NCBI RefSeq assembly: GCF_019711415.1
Contig: NZ_JAIGNJ010000001.1
Location: 241,001 to 305,000, forward strand
Length of the DNA: 64,000 bases
Direction of reading: 5' to 3'
From: Qipengyuania vesicularis
GTDB lineage: Bacteria > Pseudomonadota > Alphaproteobacteria > Sphingomonadales > Sphingomonadaceae
The position numbers and the translations under genes were made by a program. Positions 34,657-43,747 of the stretch are shown here, in pieces (the stretch's first letter is position 1; the number at the start of each line of letters is the position of its first letter). The notes under the pieces are model-generated. The model worked only from the letters and a program-made list of their open reading frames with translations, searched no databases and was not told the origin of the DNA.

Positions 34657-36867
34657 ATGGGCGTTTTGGACACCTTCTTCCGTCGCAGGCAGGCCGAGCC
34701 GGAGCCCGTGGCCCATCGCGGCTACTACTCGCTGAACGACGACTGGGACGATGACGATGCCTGGGACGACCGGCTCGACCGGATCGACAGTGCCGTAGTC
34801 GAGGAAGAGCGCAGGCGCCTGCGCTTCTGGCAACCGTCCTACTGGAAAAACCGCCGCAAGCGCTGGTGGGTGGTGCGGATCGTCGCGGCGCTGCTGGCGC
34901 TGTTCATGCTGTTGGTCGCCTGGCTGGCGATCACCGCACCGCTGAACAAGTCGCTCGAGCCGATCGCGCCGCCGCAGATCACCCTTCTGGCTTCGGACGG
35001 CACGCCCATCGCGCGCAATGGCGCGGTGGTAGACGAGCCGGTCGATATCGACACGCTGCCGCCGCATGTGGTCGAGGCCTTCCTGGCGATCGAGGATCGG
35101 CGGTTCTACGATCACTGGGGTATCGACCCGCGAGGCATCGCGCGTGCCGCCATCACTGGCACCGGCGGCGGATCCACCATCACGCAGCAGCTCGCGAAAT
35201 TCACTTTCCTCACGCCTGAGCGCACGTTGACGCGTAAGGGACAAGAGGCGCTGATCGCCTTCTGGCTCGAGGCGTGGCTGACCAAGGACGAGATTCTCGA
35301 ACGCTATCTCTCGAACGCCTACTTCGGCGACAATGTTTACGGTCTGCGCGCAGCGAGCCTGCATTACTTCTACCGAAAGCCGGAGAACCTCCTGCCAAAC
35401 CAGGCGGCGATGCTTGCGGGTCTGTTGCAGGCACCCTCGCGCTATGCGCCGACGCACCATTACGACCGGGCCGAAAAACGCATGCAGCTGGTGGTGCAGT
35501 CGATGGTTGCAGCAGGCTATATCACCGAGGCTGAGGGCAAAGCCATGCGCCCGCCCGCGCTCGATGTACGTTTGAAGAGCGATCTTCCGACCGGGACCTA
35601 CTTCGCCGACTGGGCGCTGCCCGAAGCGCGGCAGATGTCCGAAACCGGTTATGCCCGGCAGACGCTGACCACCACGCTCGACGCGCGCCTGCAGAATATT
35701 GCTCGCCGCGTGACCAGCCGCGCGCCGCTGGGCGAGGCGCAGGTGGCGCTTGTCGCCATGCGCCCCAATGGCGAGGTCGTGGCAATGATCGGTGGCAAGG
35801 ATTACGCCAAATCGCCTTTCAACCGCGCCACGCAGGCAAAGCGCCAGCCGGGATCGACCTTCAAATTGTTCGTTTACCTGGCCGCCATGCGCGCCGGCTG
35901 GGACCCGGACGACACGATCGCCAACACAAAGATCGAGCAGGGTGGGTACCGGCCGGAGAATTCCGGTGGCCGCTATTCCGAAAGCCTCACGCTCGAACAG
36001 GCCTTCGCCCAGTCGAGCAATGTCGCCGCCGTGAGACTGTTCGGTGAAGTCGGAAGCGAGAAAGTGATTGCAACAGCGCGCGACCTCGGGGTCACCTCGC
36101 CGCTCACAAAGGGTGATCCGAGCATGGCGCTCGGCACCTCGACCATGAGCCTGCTCGAACTCACCTCCGCCTATGCCGCGCTTGCCTCAAATGCCTATCC
36201 TATCGAGCCGCGTGCCTTCGCCGAACCGGAGCGGGGATGGTTCGAGAATCTCATCGACGGGCCGTCCAGTCTCTCGGGTTCGACGAGCCGCAAGATGGAC
36301 CGCCTGCTGAGCGCAGCGGTCGACGAAGGTACCGGCCGCGCCGCGCGCCTGTCCGTGCCTGCTTTCGGCAAGACCGGCACAACGCAGAACAACCGCGATG
36401 CGCTGTTTGTCGGCTATGCGGGCGATCTCGTGGTGGGTGTCTGGATCGGGAATGACGACAATTCGCCGCTAAAAGGCATTTCAGGCGGTGGGCTTCCGGC
36501 ACGCATCTGGCGCGATTTCATGAGCCAGGCGCTCGGCGCCTCTGCCGCACCCAGTCGCCCGACGCCCACGACCTCGCCCGATCCGGAAGGCCCGGTCGAA
36601 CCGCTCGACGTGCCCGACCTCGACGACATCCCCATCGGCGACGGCAACTCGCGCATCCGCATCCGCGATGGCGAGGCGATCTTCAGCACGGAGATCGATG
36701 GGATACCCATCGACATCCGCATTGGCGAAGACGGCGTAGGCGTCGACGAAGAGCAGATCGAAGAGGCGCGCCGCAGAGTCGAGGAACGCCGCGAAGAAGC
36801 CGAGGAACGTCAGTACGAAGCCATAAGGCGCGAACTCGAACGCCAGGCCGAGCGAAACGGCAATTAG
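34657..36867 (+). CDS. Class A penicillin-binding protein (PBP1A family)
   Basis: A 736-aa bifunctional peptidoglycan synthase. A cytosolic N-terminus rich in Asp/Arg (1-65), one TM helix near 75-95, a GT51 transglycosylase (EDRRFYDHWGIDPRG and GGSTITQQLAK with the catalytic Glu), then the transpeptidase with STFK, SSN and KTGTT active-site boxes. The C-terminal 90 residues are acidic and then Glu/Arg-rich coiled coil (EEARRRVEERREEAEE type). The initiation codon is ATG 34657 with AGTGAG before it. It ends with its stop overlapping the convergent thioesterase stop. Confidence 0.95.
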   Translation: MGVLDTFFRRRQAEPEPVAHRGYYSLNDDWDDDDAWDDRLDRIDSAVVEEERRRLRFWQPSYWKNRRKRWWVVRIVAALLALFMLLVAWLAITAPLNKSLEPIAPPQITLLASDGTPIARNGAVVDEPVDIDTLPPHVVEAFLAIEDRRFYDHWGIDPRGIARAAITGTGGGSTITQQLAKFTFLTPERTLTRKGQEALIAFWLEAWLTKDEILERYLSNAYFGDNVYGLRAASLHYFYRKPENLLPNQAAMLAGLLQAPSRYAPTHHYDRAEKRMQLVVQSMVAAGYITEAEGKAMRPPALDVRLKSDLPTGTYFADWALPEARQMSETGYARQTLTTTLDARLQNIARRVTSRAPLGEAQVALVAMRPNGEVVAMIGGKDYAKSPFNRATQAKRQPGSTFKLFVYLAAMRAGWDPDDTIANTKIEQGGYRPENSGGRYSESLTLEQAFAQSSNVAAVRLFGEVGSEKVIATARDLGVTSPLTKGDPSMALGTSTMSLLELTSAYAALASNAYPIEPRAFAEPERGWFENLIDGPSSLSGSTSRKMDRLLSAAVDEGTGRAARLSVPAFGKTGTTQNNRDALFVGYAGDLVVGVWIGNDDNSPLKGISGGGLPARIWRDFMSQALGASAAPSRPTPTTSPDPEGPVEPLDVPDLDDIPIGDGNSRIRIRDGEAIFSTEIDGIPIDIRIGEDGVGVDEEQIEEARRRVEERREEAEERQYEAIRRELERQAERNGN

Positions 36868-37277
36868 CCTTCCGGCTCACCCATCAGCACGTTCATCACC
36901 GCGGTAGCGATCGGGCGAGATCGGTCGTCCTGCCACGCCTCGACTGTCAGGTTTGCACTGCGCCGCCCGAGCTTGGTCACGCGGCCCTTGGCGAAGCTCG
37001 GCTGGCTCTTGCCCGCAGCGAGATATTGCACCGTAATGTTGATCGGCTTGAGCACCGCCTGGCGATCGCGCTCGACCAGCTCGGCGCGAAGCGCAGCATA
37101 GCCCGCCGTCTCGAGTAGGCCCCCCGTGGCGCCCCCGTGGAAATGCTCGGGCCGCCCTTCGACCGCCTCGACGAAATCGACGCGCATGATGGGCACACCG
37201 TCTTCCCAGCCTTCCATCGCTATGCCGAGCGAGCGGGCATAGGGCGTCAGGGCCTCGAATTCGGGTTGGTCAGCCAT
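36864..37277 (-). CDS. PaaI-type hotdog thioesterase
   Basis: A 137-aa hotdog-fold acyl-CoA thioesterase of the PaaI/YbgC group. The helix motif HFHGGATGGLLETAGYAAL (about residues 43-61) contains the substrate-binding Gly and the region where PaaI enzymes place catalytic Asp/Glu. INITVQYLAAGKSQ is the main beta strand. It overlaps a second hotdog gene by 8 bp upstream, so a two-gene operon is likely. The two proteins are not near-identical, so this is an old pair rather than a recent duplication. Confidence 0.87.
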   Translation of the reverse strand: MADQPEFEALTPYARSLGIAMEGWEDGVPIMRVDFVEAVEGRPEHFHGGATGGLLETAGYAALRAELVERDRQAVLKPINITVQYLAAGKSQPSFAKGRVTKLGRRSANLTVEAWQDDRSRPIATAVMNVLMGEPEG

Positions 37278-37731
37278 TGGGCAGCTCCCTCGTGTCCTTG
37301 CCGCCGCCGATCTTCATGAAGATCGCCTGGATATGGGCGACGGGATCGTCGATGTCTCCGTCATGCGCGACGCCGCGTACGAAGGCGGCGCTGCGCGTGA
37401 TCCGGTAGCATTGGGAGCGACCGAAAACCGCCGATCCTTCGCGCGCCGGTCGTACGTAATCGACGCGCAGGTCCAGCGTGGCGATGGCCTGGAACTTGTC
37501 CATCGCCTTCCAGATCGCGAGGCCGCTCGCCATGTCCATCAGGCTCAGGATCGGGCCGGAGGCGAGCACATGCTGGCCTTCCTCGCCGAGGAGGTCTTCG
37601 CGCCAGGGCAATTCGAGCTCTACCCAGTCATCGCCATGCGACGAATACCTAAGCCCCAGCCAGCCGGAATGGCCCCGGCTGGTCAGGAACGGCGTCGCCG
37701 TTTGCGGATCGAATTTCGGTGCTTTGGTCAT
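37270..37731 (-). CDS. PaaI-type hotdog thioesterase, second copy
   Basis: A 153-aa hotdog-fold protein. VLASGPILSLMDMASGLAIW (about residues 54-73) has the Asp in the position of the PaaI catalytic residue, and ATLDLRVDYVRPA is the central strand. First gene of the pair with the 137-aa protein; the overlap is 8 bp. The N-terminus (MTKAPKFDPQTATPFLTSRGHSGWLGLR region) is longer than in its partner. Together they may form heteromers; that is inference. Confidence 0.86.
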   Translation of the reverse strand: MTKAPKFDPQTATPFLTSRGHSGWLGLRYSSHGDDWVELELPWREDLLGEEGQHVLASGPILSLMDMASGLAIWKAMDKFQAIATLDLRVDYVRPAREGSAVFGRSQCYRITRSAAFVRGVAHDGDIDDPVAHIQAIFMKIGGGKDTRELPNG

Positions 37732-37869
37732 GTGTCCTGCCGCTGCCGATAGCCGCCAGTTCCCAAGGCTTACAATCTTTTAATTCGATCACGGCCGCAT
37801 CGATTGCCAGCAAGCGCCCCCGGGAGCGTGGCACGGGGTCGCGCCTCCCGCCAATAAGGAAGAAAACCT

Positions 37870-38031
37870 ATGAATTTGCCAAAGATCGACCTCTCCAGCC
37901 TGCCTAGTCTCGACAGCGTTTCCGGCCTTTTCGGTTCGCTTGCCCGCGATACAGGCCCGACGGTCGATGATCGCGTGGTCGTCATTATGACCTATCTCTA
38001 TGAACTGGCGCAGCCGGAAGCGCTCCTCTGA
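37870..38031 (+). CDS. Small protein of unknown function, 53 aa
   Basis: A 53-codon frame with a good ribosome binding site (AAGGAAG about 7 nt upstream of ATG 37870). The protein starts MNLPKIDLSSLPSLDSVSG and continues with TVDDRVVVIMTYLYELAQ. It contains a short amphipathic helix and ends in LL. It lies 16 bp before the DUF2336 gene in the same direction, consistent with an operon. I do not recognise it. Codon use agrees with a real gene (high GC3). Confidence 0.65.
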   Translation: MNLPKIDLSSLPSLDSVSGLFGSLARDTGPTVDDRVVVIMTYLYELAQPEALL

Positions 38032-38047
38032 GCGGCGATCACCAGCG

Positions 38048-39010
38048 ATGCGCATAGATCCGCAATTCGCCGCGCTGCAGAGCAATCCCGCTCTGCAGCG
38101 CAAGGCGCAGGCCGCCCTCGAGGCGGCTCGCAACGGCTGGCTGGACAGCGAGGCCAAGGCAATTGTCGATGACCTCAAGCTTTATGGGTCGGGAGCAGGG
38201 CTGGACGCCTGTCCGGCGCTGGGCGAACTCTATCGCAATGCCGACGCGGCAATCGCTCTGGTCGAGGCGCTCGTCGGTCCGATGATCGAGGCGCTCTCGT
38301 GCCATCCGCACGGCCATGTCCCGCTGCGCCACCAGCGTTCCGTTGGCTTAACAATCCTGCAACTGGCGCAGAAGGGTCGCGCCACGCTGAGCCTGCTCGC
38401 CTATGACGCGATGGAGCAATCGCCGACCTCGGCCTGTTTCAGCGGCGGCGACCGGCACGAGATCGTGCTCGCCGGCGCAGCGGACATGCGACTGCTGAAC
38501 CTGATGGAAGTGCGCGAGGGCAGGGCGGCGATCGATTGCGAGAGGCGTCGTCTTGTTGCTGGCGAAAGCATTTCGACCGAGGGCTTCTCGCAAACACGCG
38601 TCGTCGAGCGCGTTCATGGCCGGATGGTCCTGCTGCGGCTCGCCCGCAGTGACGAACAACCCTGCGATAGCCTGCAATATGCGTTGGGCGATGGCCGCCT
38701 CATCCATCGTGCGAGCGGAAGCCGGGACGAAAGCCGTAGCGAGATGGCGATGGCCCTGCTCGGCCGGATGGGCCGAAGCGACGCTGCACCCTTGCTCGCC
38801 GAGCTGGCGAATGAAGGCAGTCGGCACATTCGCTGGCAGGCCCTGCGCGAATGCCTCGCACTCGACAGTCTCGAGGGCTTCAGGGCGCTTTCTGGCATCG
38901 CAGCCGATGCAGAAGATGAGCTTGCCTCGCCTGCCGGTGCACTGCGCGCGCAGCTGCTCGAAACCTACCCCGAACTTTCCCATCTGGAGACCGCACCATG
39001 CCCCGCGTGA
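38048..39010 (+). CDS. DUF2336 domain protein
   Basis: A 320-aa helical protein matching DUF2336, a family found mainly in alphaproteobacteria, with no settled function. It has a Leu/Ala-rich helical repeat (LARSDEQP..., LAELANEGSRHIRWQALREC) near the C-terminus that resembles HEAT-like repeats, and a mid-region with VVERVHGRMVLLRLARS. Start ATG 38048 (MRIDPQFAALQ) follows a GCGATC stretch with only a weak Shine-Dalgarno. It overlaps the downstream gene by 13 bp, which couples the two. Confidence 0.75.
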   Translation: MRIDPQFAALQSNPALQRKAQAALEAARNGWLDSEAKAIVDDLKLYGSGAGLDACPALGELYRNADAAIALVEALVGPMIEALSCHPHGHVPLRHQRSVGLTILQLAQKGRATLSLLAYDAMEQSPTSACFSGGDRHEIVLAGAADMRLLNLMEVREGRAAIDCERRRLVAGESISTEGFSQTRVVERVHGRMVLLRLARSDEQPCDSLQYALGDGRLIHRASGSRDESRSEMAMALLGRMGRSDAAPLLAELANEGSRHIRWQALRECLALDSLEGFRALSGIAADAEDELASPAGALRAQLLETYPELSHLETAPCPA

Positions 39011-39888
39011 TCGAGACCCGCGAGAACCAGTCGCACGGCCTGGAAGACTGCCTTGCCATGCTGGACGAGCACCCCTTCGATCCTTCGTGTGAGGTTAGCC
39101 TCGCTCATGGCGCAAAGGCATTGAAGCGCCTCGCGAATGATCGGGATTTCCTCGGCGATATCCTGATCGAACAGCTCGAGAGCCGCTTCCGCGAGAACTC
39201 AGTCGAAAGCGGCTATGGCCCGCAGTCGATCGTCCTATCGCACCTGCGCAGCAACAGTTTCCTGCGCGCCAATATCTGGCCCAGCGAGGACGAAAGCTGC
39301 TTTCGCGCCAGCGGCGGGGACGCCTTCGTCTACGGCATCCCGCACGATCACAATTTCAGCTTCCTGACTGCAGGCTATTTCGGCCCCGGTTATGGCAGCG
39401 ACTATTATGAGTACGACTACGAGAGCGTGGCCGGATATCGAGGCGAGAAAGCAGCGCTTACCTTTGTCGAGCGGACACATCTCAGCGAAGGCAAGCTCAT
39501 GCTCTATCGCGCGCACCGAGACATCCATGCGCAGCTGCCGCCGAGTTCGATGTCGGTCTCGCTCAACATCATGCATATCGATCCGGCGCAGGGCTGGTTT
39601 GACCAATATGGCTTCGATCTCGACAGCAATGCGGTCACCGGCATCCTCAATCCGACTTCGACCGAATGCTTCATGCGTTGCGCTGTTGGTCTCGGCGGAG
39701 AGCGGGCGGTCGAGTTTGCCGAGTGGACGGGGCGGCACCACCCCAGCGACCGAATGCGAGTGGCCAGTTTCGAGGCACGTAGCAGCCTCCTGTCGCGCGA
39801 ACAGCAGGACACGCTCTGGCACCAAGCCGAGCAGTCGGGCAGCCTGATGGTAGCCAGAGAAGCGGCTATGCGCCGGGCGGCGCTCTAA
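38998..39888 (+). CDS. Cupin-like protein of unknown function
   Basis: A 296-aa protein with a likely metal-binding cupin core: YGIPHDHNFSFLT puts His at 116 and 118, followed by a Tyr/Asp/Glu-rich loop (GSDYYEYDYES), and EGKLMLYRAHRDIHAQLPP provides further His at 173 and 177, with His161 between. The first 90 residues are helical. I do not recognise the family; the pattern resembles cysteine dioxygenase-like cupins. It overlaps DUF2336 by 13 bp. ATG 38998 starts MPRVIETREN. Confidence 0.68.
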   Translation: MPRVIETRENQSHGLEDCLAMLDEHPFDPSCEVSLAHGAKALKRLANDRDFLGDILIEQLESRFRENSVESGYGPQSIVLSHLRSNSFLRANIWPSEDESCFRASGGDAFVYGIPHDHNFSFLTAGYFGPGYGSDYYEYDYESVAGYRGEKAALTFVERTHLSEGKLMLYRAHRDIHAQLPPSSMSVSLNIMHIDPAQGWFDQYGFDLDSNAVTGILNPTSTECFMRCAVGLGGERAVEFAEWTGRHHPSDRMRVASFEARSSLLSREQQDTLWHQAEQSGSLMVAREAAMRRAAL

Positions 39889-39892
39889 CCGG

Positions 39893-40030
39893 TCACCACA
39901 GGACGAAGATCGTCAGCATGAAGAAGAGGGCGAGAAAGGCGAATCCGATCATCCGCCCCAAGGCCAAAGCTGCTCCGCCGCGCCTTCGGCGCGAGCGGAC
40001 ACCTTCGAAAACGTCCAGAAAATCCAGCAT
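39893..40030 (-). CDS. Small single-span membrane protein, 45 aa
   Basis: A 45-codon frame from ATG 40030. The first 20 residues are charged (MLDFLDVFEGVRSRRRRGG) and the last 20 form one hydrophobic helix (IGFAFLALFFMLTIFVLW), an N-in orientation by the Arg cluster. A GGGGGAGAGGG purine run lies about 9 nt upstream. It is 18 bp downstream of ruvX in the same direction, so it likely ends the lepB-to-ruvX operon. Family unknown. Confidence 0.6.
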   Translation of the reverse strand: MLDFLDVFEGVRSRRRRGGAALALGRMIGFAFLALFFMLTIFVLW

Positions 40031-40048
40031 TGGCGCGACCCTCTCCCC

Positions 40049-40537
40049 CTAAAATCCGCCTCCCGCCAATGCGTCTATCGCGCCTTGCAGGATGACCGCA
40101 GCTGCGTGGCTGTCGATCTTCACGGCCCGCTTTGCGCGGCTCATGTCCTGACCGATCATGGCGCTCTCGGCCGAAGAAGTCGACCAGCGTTCGTCCCATA
40201 AAAGCACCGGTAAATCGAAGGCTTGCGCGAGATTCTTCGCATAGGCGCGGCTTGCTTGCGCGCGCGGACCTTCGCTGCCGTCCATGTTTCGCGGCAGGCC
40301 GACGACCAGCGCCTTGATGCTTCGCTCGGTGACGATCTCACGCAGCTTGCCACAATCCTTCGTGAACTTACTGCGTTCGATCGTCTTGCCCGCCGTGGCA
40401 TAGCGCCAGCCAGCATCGCAGGTCGCGACCCCGATGGTCTTGGTGCCAAGATCGAGACCCAGCAGCGCCCCGCCATCGGGCAGGGCATCGCCGAACTCTA
40501 GCGCGCTGTCGGTTACGAGCGAGCCCGCGCCGTCCAT
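40049..40537 (-). CDS. ruvX: RuvX/YqgF Holliday junction resolvase-like protein
   Basis: A 162-aa RNase H-fold protein. LLGLDLGTKTIGVA (residues about 26-39) is the first acidic strand, VVGLPRNMDGSEG the second element, and WDERWSTSSAE and KIDSHAAAVILQG the remaining conserved acidic sites. In E. coli the family functions in pre-16S rRNA 5' maturation. The ATG at 40537 lies 25 bp inside the upstream DUF3089 gene, an unusually long overlap; no nearer good start exists before the conserved GLDLG block. Confidence 0.92.
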   Translation of the reverse strand: MDGAGSLVTDSALEFGDALPDGGALLGLDLGTKTIGVATCDAGWRYATAGKTIERSKFTKDCGKLREIVTERSIKALVVGLPRNMDGSEGPRAQASRAYAKNLAQAFDLPVLLWDERWSTSSAESAMIGQDMSRAKRAVKIDSHAAAVILQGAIDALAGGGF

Positions 40538-41757
40538 GCCCTGACCCTCGAGAGTACGTCTTCCTGCAGGTTCTTCCAGAATAGCGGAATGTCGTAGACG
40601 TGGTAGTTACCGCCCGGCAGCACACCGGGACCGAGGTCCGGTGGATCGCCGATGCGCAGGATGCCGCGTTCGTCGCACCTTGCCGGAACTGCGCCAGCGA
40701 CCAGTTCGCCGGAGGAAAGGTCTTCGGAGGGCTTGAGCGTGCCGAGATTGGCGGATGAGGGCGAAGAACCGCCATTCATCCCGCTCAAGGGATTGGTACA
40801 GACGATCGTATCGCCATTACCGCGCGGCTCCCCGTCGATCCCGGGCAGGGCGCTGTAGCGCTTGAGCAACTGGCCCGGATTACCATCGTCGGAGAAGCTC
40901 AGATAGCTGACGATGCAGCCGGCTTGCCCCGGCGCTGCGCAGGCGGGCAAGGGATAGGCGGGCAGATCGTGTTCAACGGAAATGGGCCAGCCCGGTGCAT
41001 AGACTGCAGCAACGCGGTCCTCGGCGCCCGACGCGGCCAATTTGTCGCGCAGCAGTCGGAGGATGTGAACCGAGCCCTGGCTATGCCCTGCAAGGACGAT
41101 CGGCTTGTCGTCATCTATGCTCCCGAGGAAGTATTCGAAGGCCTGCGCCACGTCGGCATAGGCAGCATCAATGGCGAGCGACGCTTCCTCCTTGTCGGTG
41201 AGGAATGCGCCAACGGCAGCCTGCCTATACTTGGGAGCCCAGATCTCGTCCGCGCGATTGAACGGGCTGGCGAGACCGCGCAGGAACACGCGCGCAAGCC
41301 GGTCGGTCTCTGCATCACCCAGTGGCGCGTTCCAGTCGCCGAGTGCACCCTTGGTGTAGCTGGTCGGCGGCACAAAGAAGACTGCGAAGGAGGGCGTCGC
41401 GTCGGCGTTGACAGCCTCACCGGCAATCGAACCGGAGGTATCGAGAGCGTCCGGCTCGTCGAGACTTTGCTCTGCCGCCGGGCTGTCGGGCGAGACCTCC
41501 TGCTGCGCAGGATCTACCGCTGGCTGCGCGATTGCTGGCTGATATCGTGCTGGATCTCTCGCGCCGAGGCCGGGCCGCGAATACCACATATCGGGATCTT
41601 CATAGGCATTGGCGGCCAGCGCTTCCTGCTCAACGAATTCGCCGCGCGGGACGAAGGCGATTTCGGTTGCCTCGCGTGACCAGATCGCCAGCGCGATCGC
41701 GCCGGCGATCAGCACCACGATGATGATCGCGACGAAGTAAAGGAACTTACGCGCCAT
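40513..41757 (-). CDS. DUF3089 family alpha/beta hydrolase (membrane-anchored)
   Basis: A 414-aa protein with an N-terminal membrane anchor (residues 4-27), an acidic low-complexity linker of about 50 residues (about 75-125, Asp/Glu/Ala/Pro-rich), and an alpha/beta hydrolase domain with GHSQGS as nucleophile elbow. The C-terminal NYHVYDIPLFWKNLQ segment with a His is typical of DUF3089. The catalytic domain should face the periplasm. It overlaps the AI-2E-type transporter stop by 11 bp and ruvX by 25 bp. Substrate not known. Confidence 0.85.
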   Translation of the reverse strand: MARKFLYFVAIIIVVLIAGAIALAIWSREATEIAFVPRGEFVEQEALAANAYEDPDMWYSRPGLGARDPARYQPAIAQPAVDPAQQEVSPDSPAAEQSLDEPDALDTSGSIAGEAVNADATPSFAVFFVPPTSYTKGALGDWNAPLGDAETDRLARVFLRGLASPFNRADEIWAPKYRQAAVGAFLTDKEEASLAIDAAYADVAQAFEYFLGSIDDDKPIVLAGHSQGSVHILRLLRDKLAASGAEDRVAAVYAPGWPISVEHDLPAYPLPACAAPGQAGCIVSYLSFSDDGNPGQLLKRYSALPGIDGEPRGNGDTIVCTNPLSGMNGGSSPSSANLGTLKPSEDLSSGELVAGAVPARCDERGILRIGDPPDLGPGVLPGGNYHVYDIPLFWKNLQEDVLSRVRAWTARARS

Positions 41758-42862
41758 TCTCGGCTGCCTCCTGCTGTTTCGCTTCGGCGTCGTTCTGTTC
41801 GGCTCGGCGTTCGAGTGCGACCTTGATCATCGCCAGCATCGGGTCGGCAAGGAACAGGCCGAGGATGCCGAAGAGGATACCCATGATGAGCTGCGCGGCG
41901 AGCACGAGGGCAGGCGCGAGGTCGACCGTTTTCTGCGCGATCATCGGGATGACCACATAGCCATCGAAGTTCTGCACGAAGAAATAGACGAAGATCGTGT
42001 AGAGACCCATATCGGTCCCGCCCGAAAAGCCCACCAGTACCATCAACGCGCCCGAGATGATCGCACCGAGATTGGGCACGAAGGCGAGCAGTCCGGTAAG
42101 GATCGCCAGCAGGGCCGCCATCGGCACCGGCCCGATCCCGAACAGCTGACCGCCATAGGCGAGCAGGACGTAGGTGAAGACGCCCTCCACGAACATGCCC
42201 AGCAGCCGGCCCGCCATGAGCCGGCGCAAAGTATAGCCCATGCGCGCTGCGGTTACGTAGAATGCATCGCGCTTGTGGCGGGGCAGCATCCAGGCGACAC
42301 CCCGTTCATACAGGATCGGGTCGATCGCCACGTAGATGCCGATGATGGCGATCAGGATGATCGTAGTCACTCCGCCTACGATGCCGCCAAGGGCGCGCGT
42401 TACGGTGCTGATGCCGCTGCCTATGCTGCCGGCGTAATTCTGGATCTGGTCCTGCGAGATGCTGAAGCCCTGCGAGCGGGCGTATTCGATCAACTGACCG
42501 ATCTGCTGTTCGATGATCGCCGGAAATTCGCTCGCCTCGCGCGAAATCGTCGCCCCGGCAAAGCTGACCAGCCAATAGAGAAAGCCGACCAGAAAGGTGA
42601 GGACAATGGCCACCCGCCAGGTCCGCCCGATCGGCAGGGCACGTCCGAGAAGGCGCGCGCCTCCATCGATCATCGAGGCAAATACGAGCGCGCCGAAAAT
42701 GACCAGCAGAGGTCGTGCGATATAAACGGCAAGAACGGCGAGCCCGACAACCCCGGTCCAGATTGCCGCACGCACGATCTCGTGGCGGATGCGCGGATCG
42801 CCGATGCGCGAAGGGCTGGTGCCGAGATCTTCGCCAGCTATGTCAAGCTTATCCTCGGCCAT
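41747..42862 (-). CDS. AI-2E family (PerM-type) membrane transporter
   Basis: A 371-aa inner-membrane protein of the AI-2E exporter/PerM superfamily, with about eight helices: two pairs at the N-terminus, a soluble-looking middle with IISREASEFPAIIEQQIGQL, and four helices after residue 230. The VPNLGAIISGALMVLVGF segment near 265-282 is the family signature. Despite the name, few members are shown to move AI-2; some are Na+/H+ antiporters. The C-terminus ends in Glu/Ala/Gln-rich charged residues. It lies 12 bp downstream of lepB. Confidence 0.88.
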   Translation of the reverse strand: MAEDKLDIAGEDLGTSPSRIGDPRIRHEIVRAAIWTGVVGLAVLAVYIARPLLVIFGALVFASMIDGGARLLGRALPIGRTWRVAIVLTFLVGFLYWLVSFAGATISREASEFPAIIEQQIGQLIEYARSQGFSISQDQIQNYAGSIGSGISTVTRALGGIVGGVTTIILIAIIGIYVAIDPILYERGVAWMLPRHKRDAFYVTAARMGYTLRRLMAGRLLGMFVEGVFTYVLLAYGGQLFGIGPVPMAALLAILTGLLAFVPNLGAIISGALMVLVGFSGGTDMGLYTIFVYFFVQNFDGYVVIPMIAQKTVDLAPALVLAAQLIMGILFGILGLFLADPMLAMIKVALERRAEQNDAEAKQQEAAENGA

Positions 42863-42874
42863 CCGAACCTTTCG

Positions 42875-43747
42875 TCAATCCTGCTGCTCGCCCGCAACCG
42901 AGGGGCGGAGCGTCGTCCATGCGCGGCCTTCACGAAGGCTCGTAAACCATGAAACCGGATTGAGCGTGGTTGTTCCGTCGAGCGAGAAGGTGATGAATTC
43001 TGCACGCCCGCCGATATTTTCCAGCGGTACGGGTCCCAGCAGGCCGCGTGGGTCGTTGAGTTCACGGCTGTCCGAAGAGTGGTCGCGATTGTCGCCCATC
43101 ACGAAGACGTGGCCTTCGGGCACGGTGATCTCCGCGAAATCGTCCAGCATAGTGTTCATGTGGTCGATCACGAGGTAATTCGCCCCATTGGGCATCGTCT
43201 CGCGGTAAACCGGGACGCGGCAAACCGTTTCGCCCTCGTCGTTGGTCACGATGAAGCTGTCATCGCGAAAGCCGCGACAGGTCGAATTGGCATCGATCGG
43301 CAGGTCGAGTTCGGGCTCCACTTCCTGTTTCACAGGCGTGCCGTTGAGGACAATCAGGCCGTCGCGCACCGCGATCCGGTCACCCGGCAGAGCCACGACG
43401 CGCTTGATGTAATCCTCGTCGCGCTCCGGATGGACGGGGATCACGATATCGCCATACTCAGGCGTCGATCCCGCGATGCGCCAGTCACCGCGCGGGGCGA
43501 GGTGGAAACTGACCGAAGACCAGTTCCAGCCATAGGGATATTTGCTGACCACCAGCCGGTCTCCCACCAGCATATTGGGGAGCATGCTTTCGGAAGGGAT
43601 GTAGAACGGCTTGGCGATGAGGCTGTGGAAGGCGAAAACCGCCAGCAGCATGAGCGCCAGGCCGCGGATCTCGGCGATCCAGTCGACCTTTTCCTTGCTC
43701 TTCTTCTTGTCCTTGGAATCTGTCACGGCGGCTATGTCTGCACTCAT
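42875..43747 (-). CDS. lepB: Signal peptidase I
   Basis: A 290-aa inner-membrane protease that removes signal peptides. A single TM helix lies near residues 25-45. The catalytic Ser sits in [13 protein letters not shown] (about 52-64), the Lys in [13 protein letters not shown], and [14 protein letters not shown] is box E. A long insertion with two Cys (STCRGF and ETVCRV) sits between boxes, a feature seen in alphaproteobacterial LepB. Start is ATG 43747, which overlaps the acpS TGA by 4 bp (ATGA); the frame continues 13 codons upstream without conservation. Confidence 0.95.
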   Translation of the reverse strand: MSADIAAVTDSKDKKKSKEKVDWIAEIRGLALMLLAVFAFHSLIAKPFYIPSESMLPNMLVGDRLVVSKYPYGWNWSSVSFHLAPRGDWRIAGSTPEYGDIVIPVHPERDEDYIKRVVALPGDRIAVRDGLIVLNGTPVKQEVEPELDLPIDANSTCRGFRDDSFIVTNDEGETVCRVPVYRETMPNGANYLVIDHMNTMLDDFAEITVPEGHVFVMGDNRDHSSDSRELNDPRGLLGPVPLENIGGRAEFITFSLDGTTTLNPVSWFTSLREGRAWTTLRPSVAGEQQD

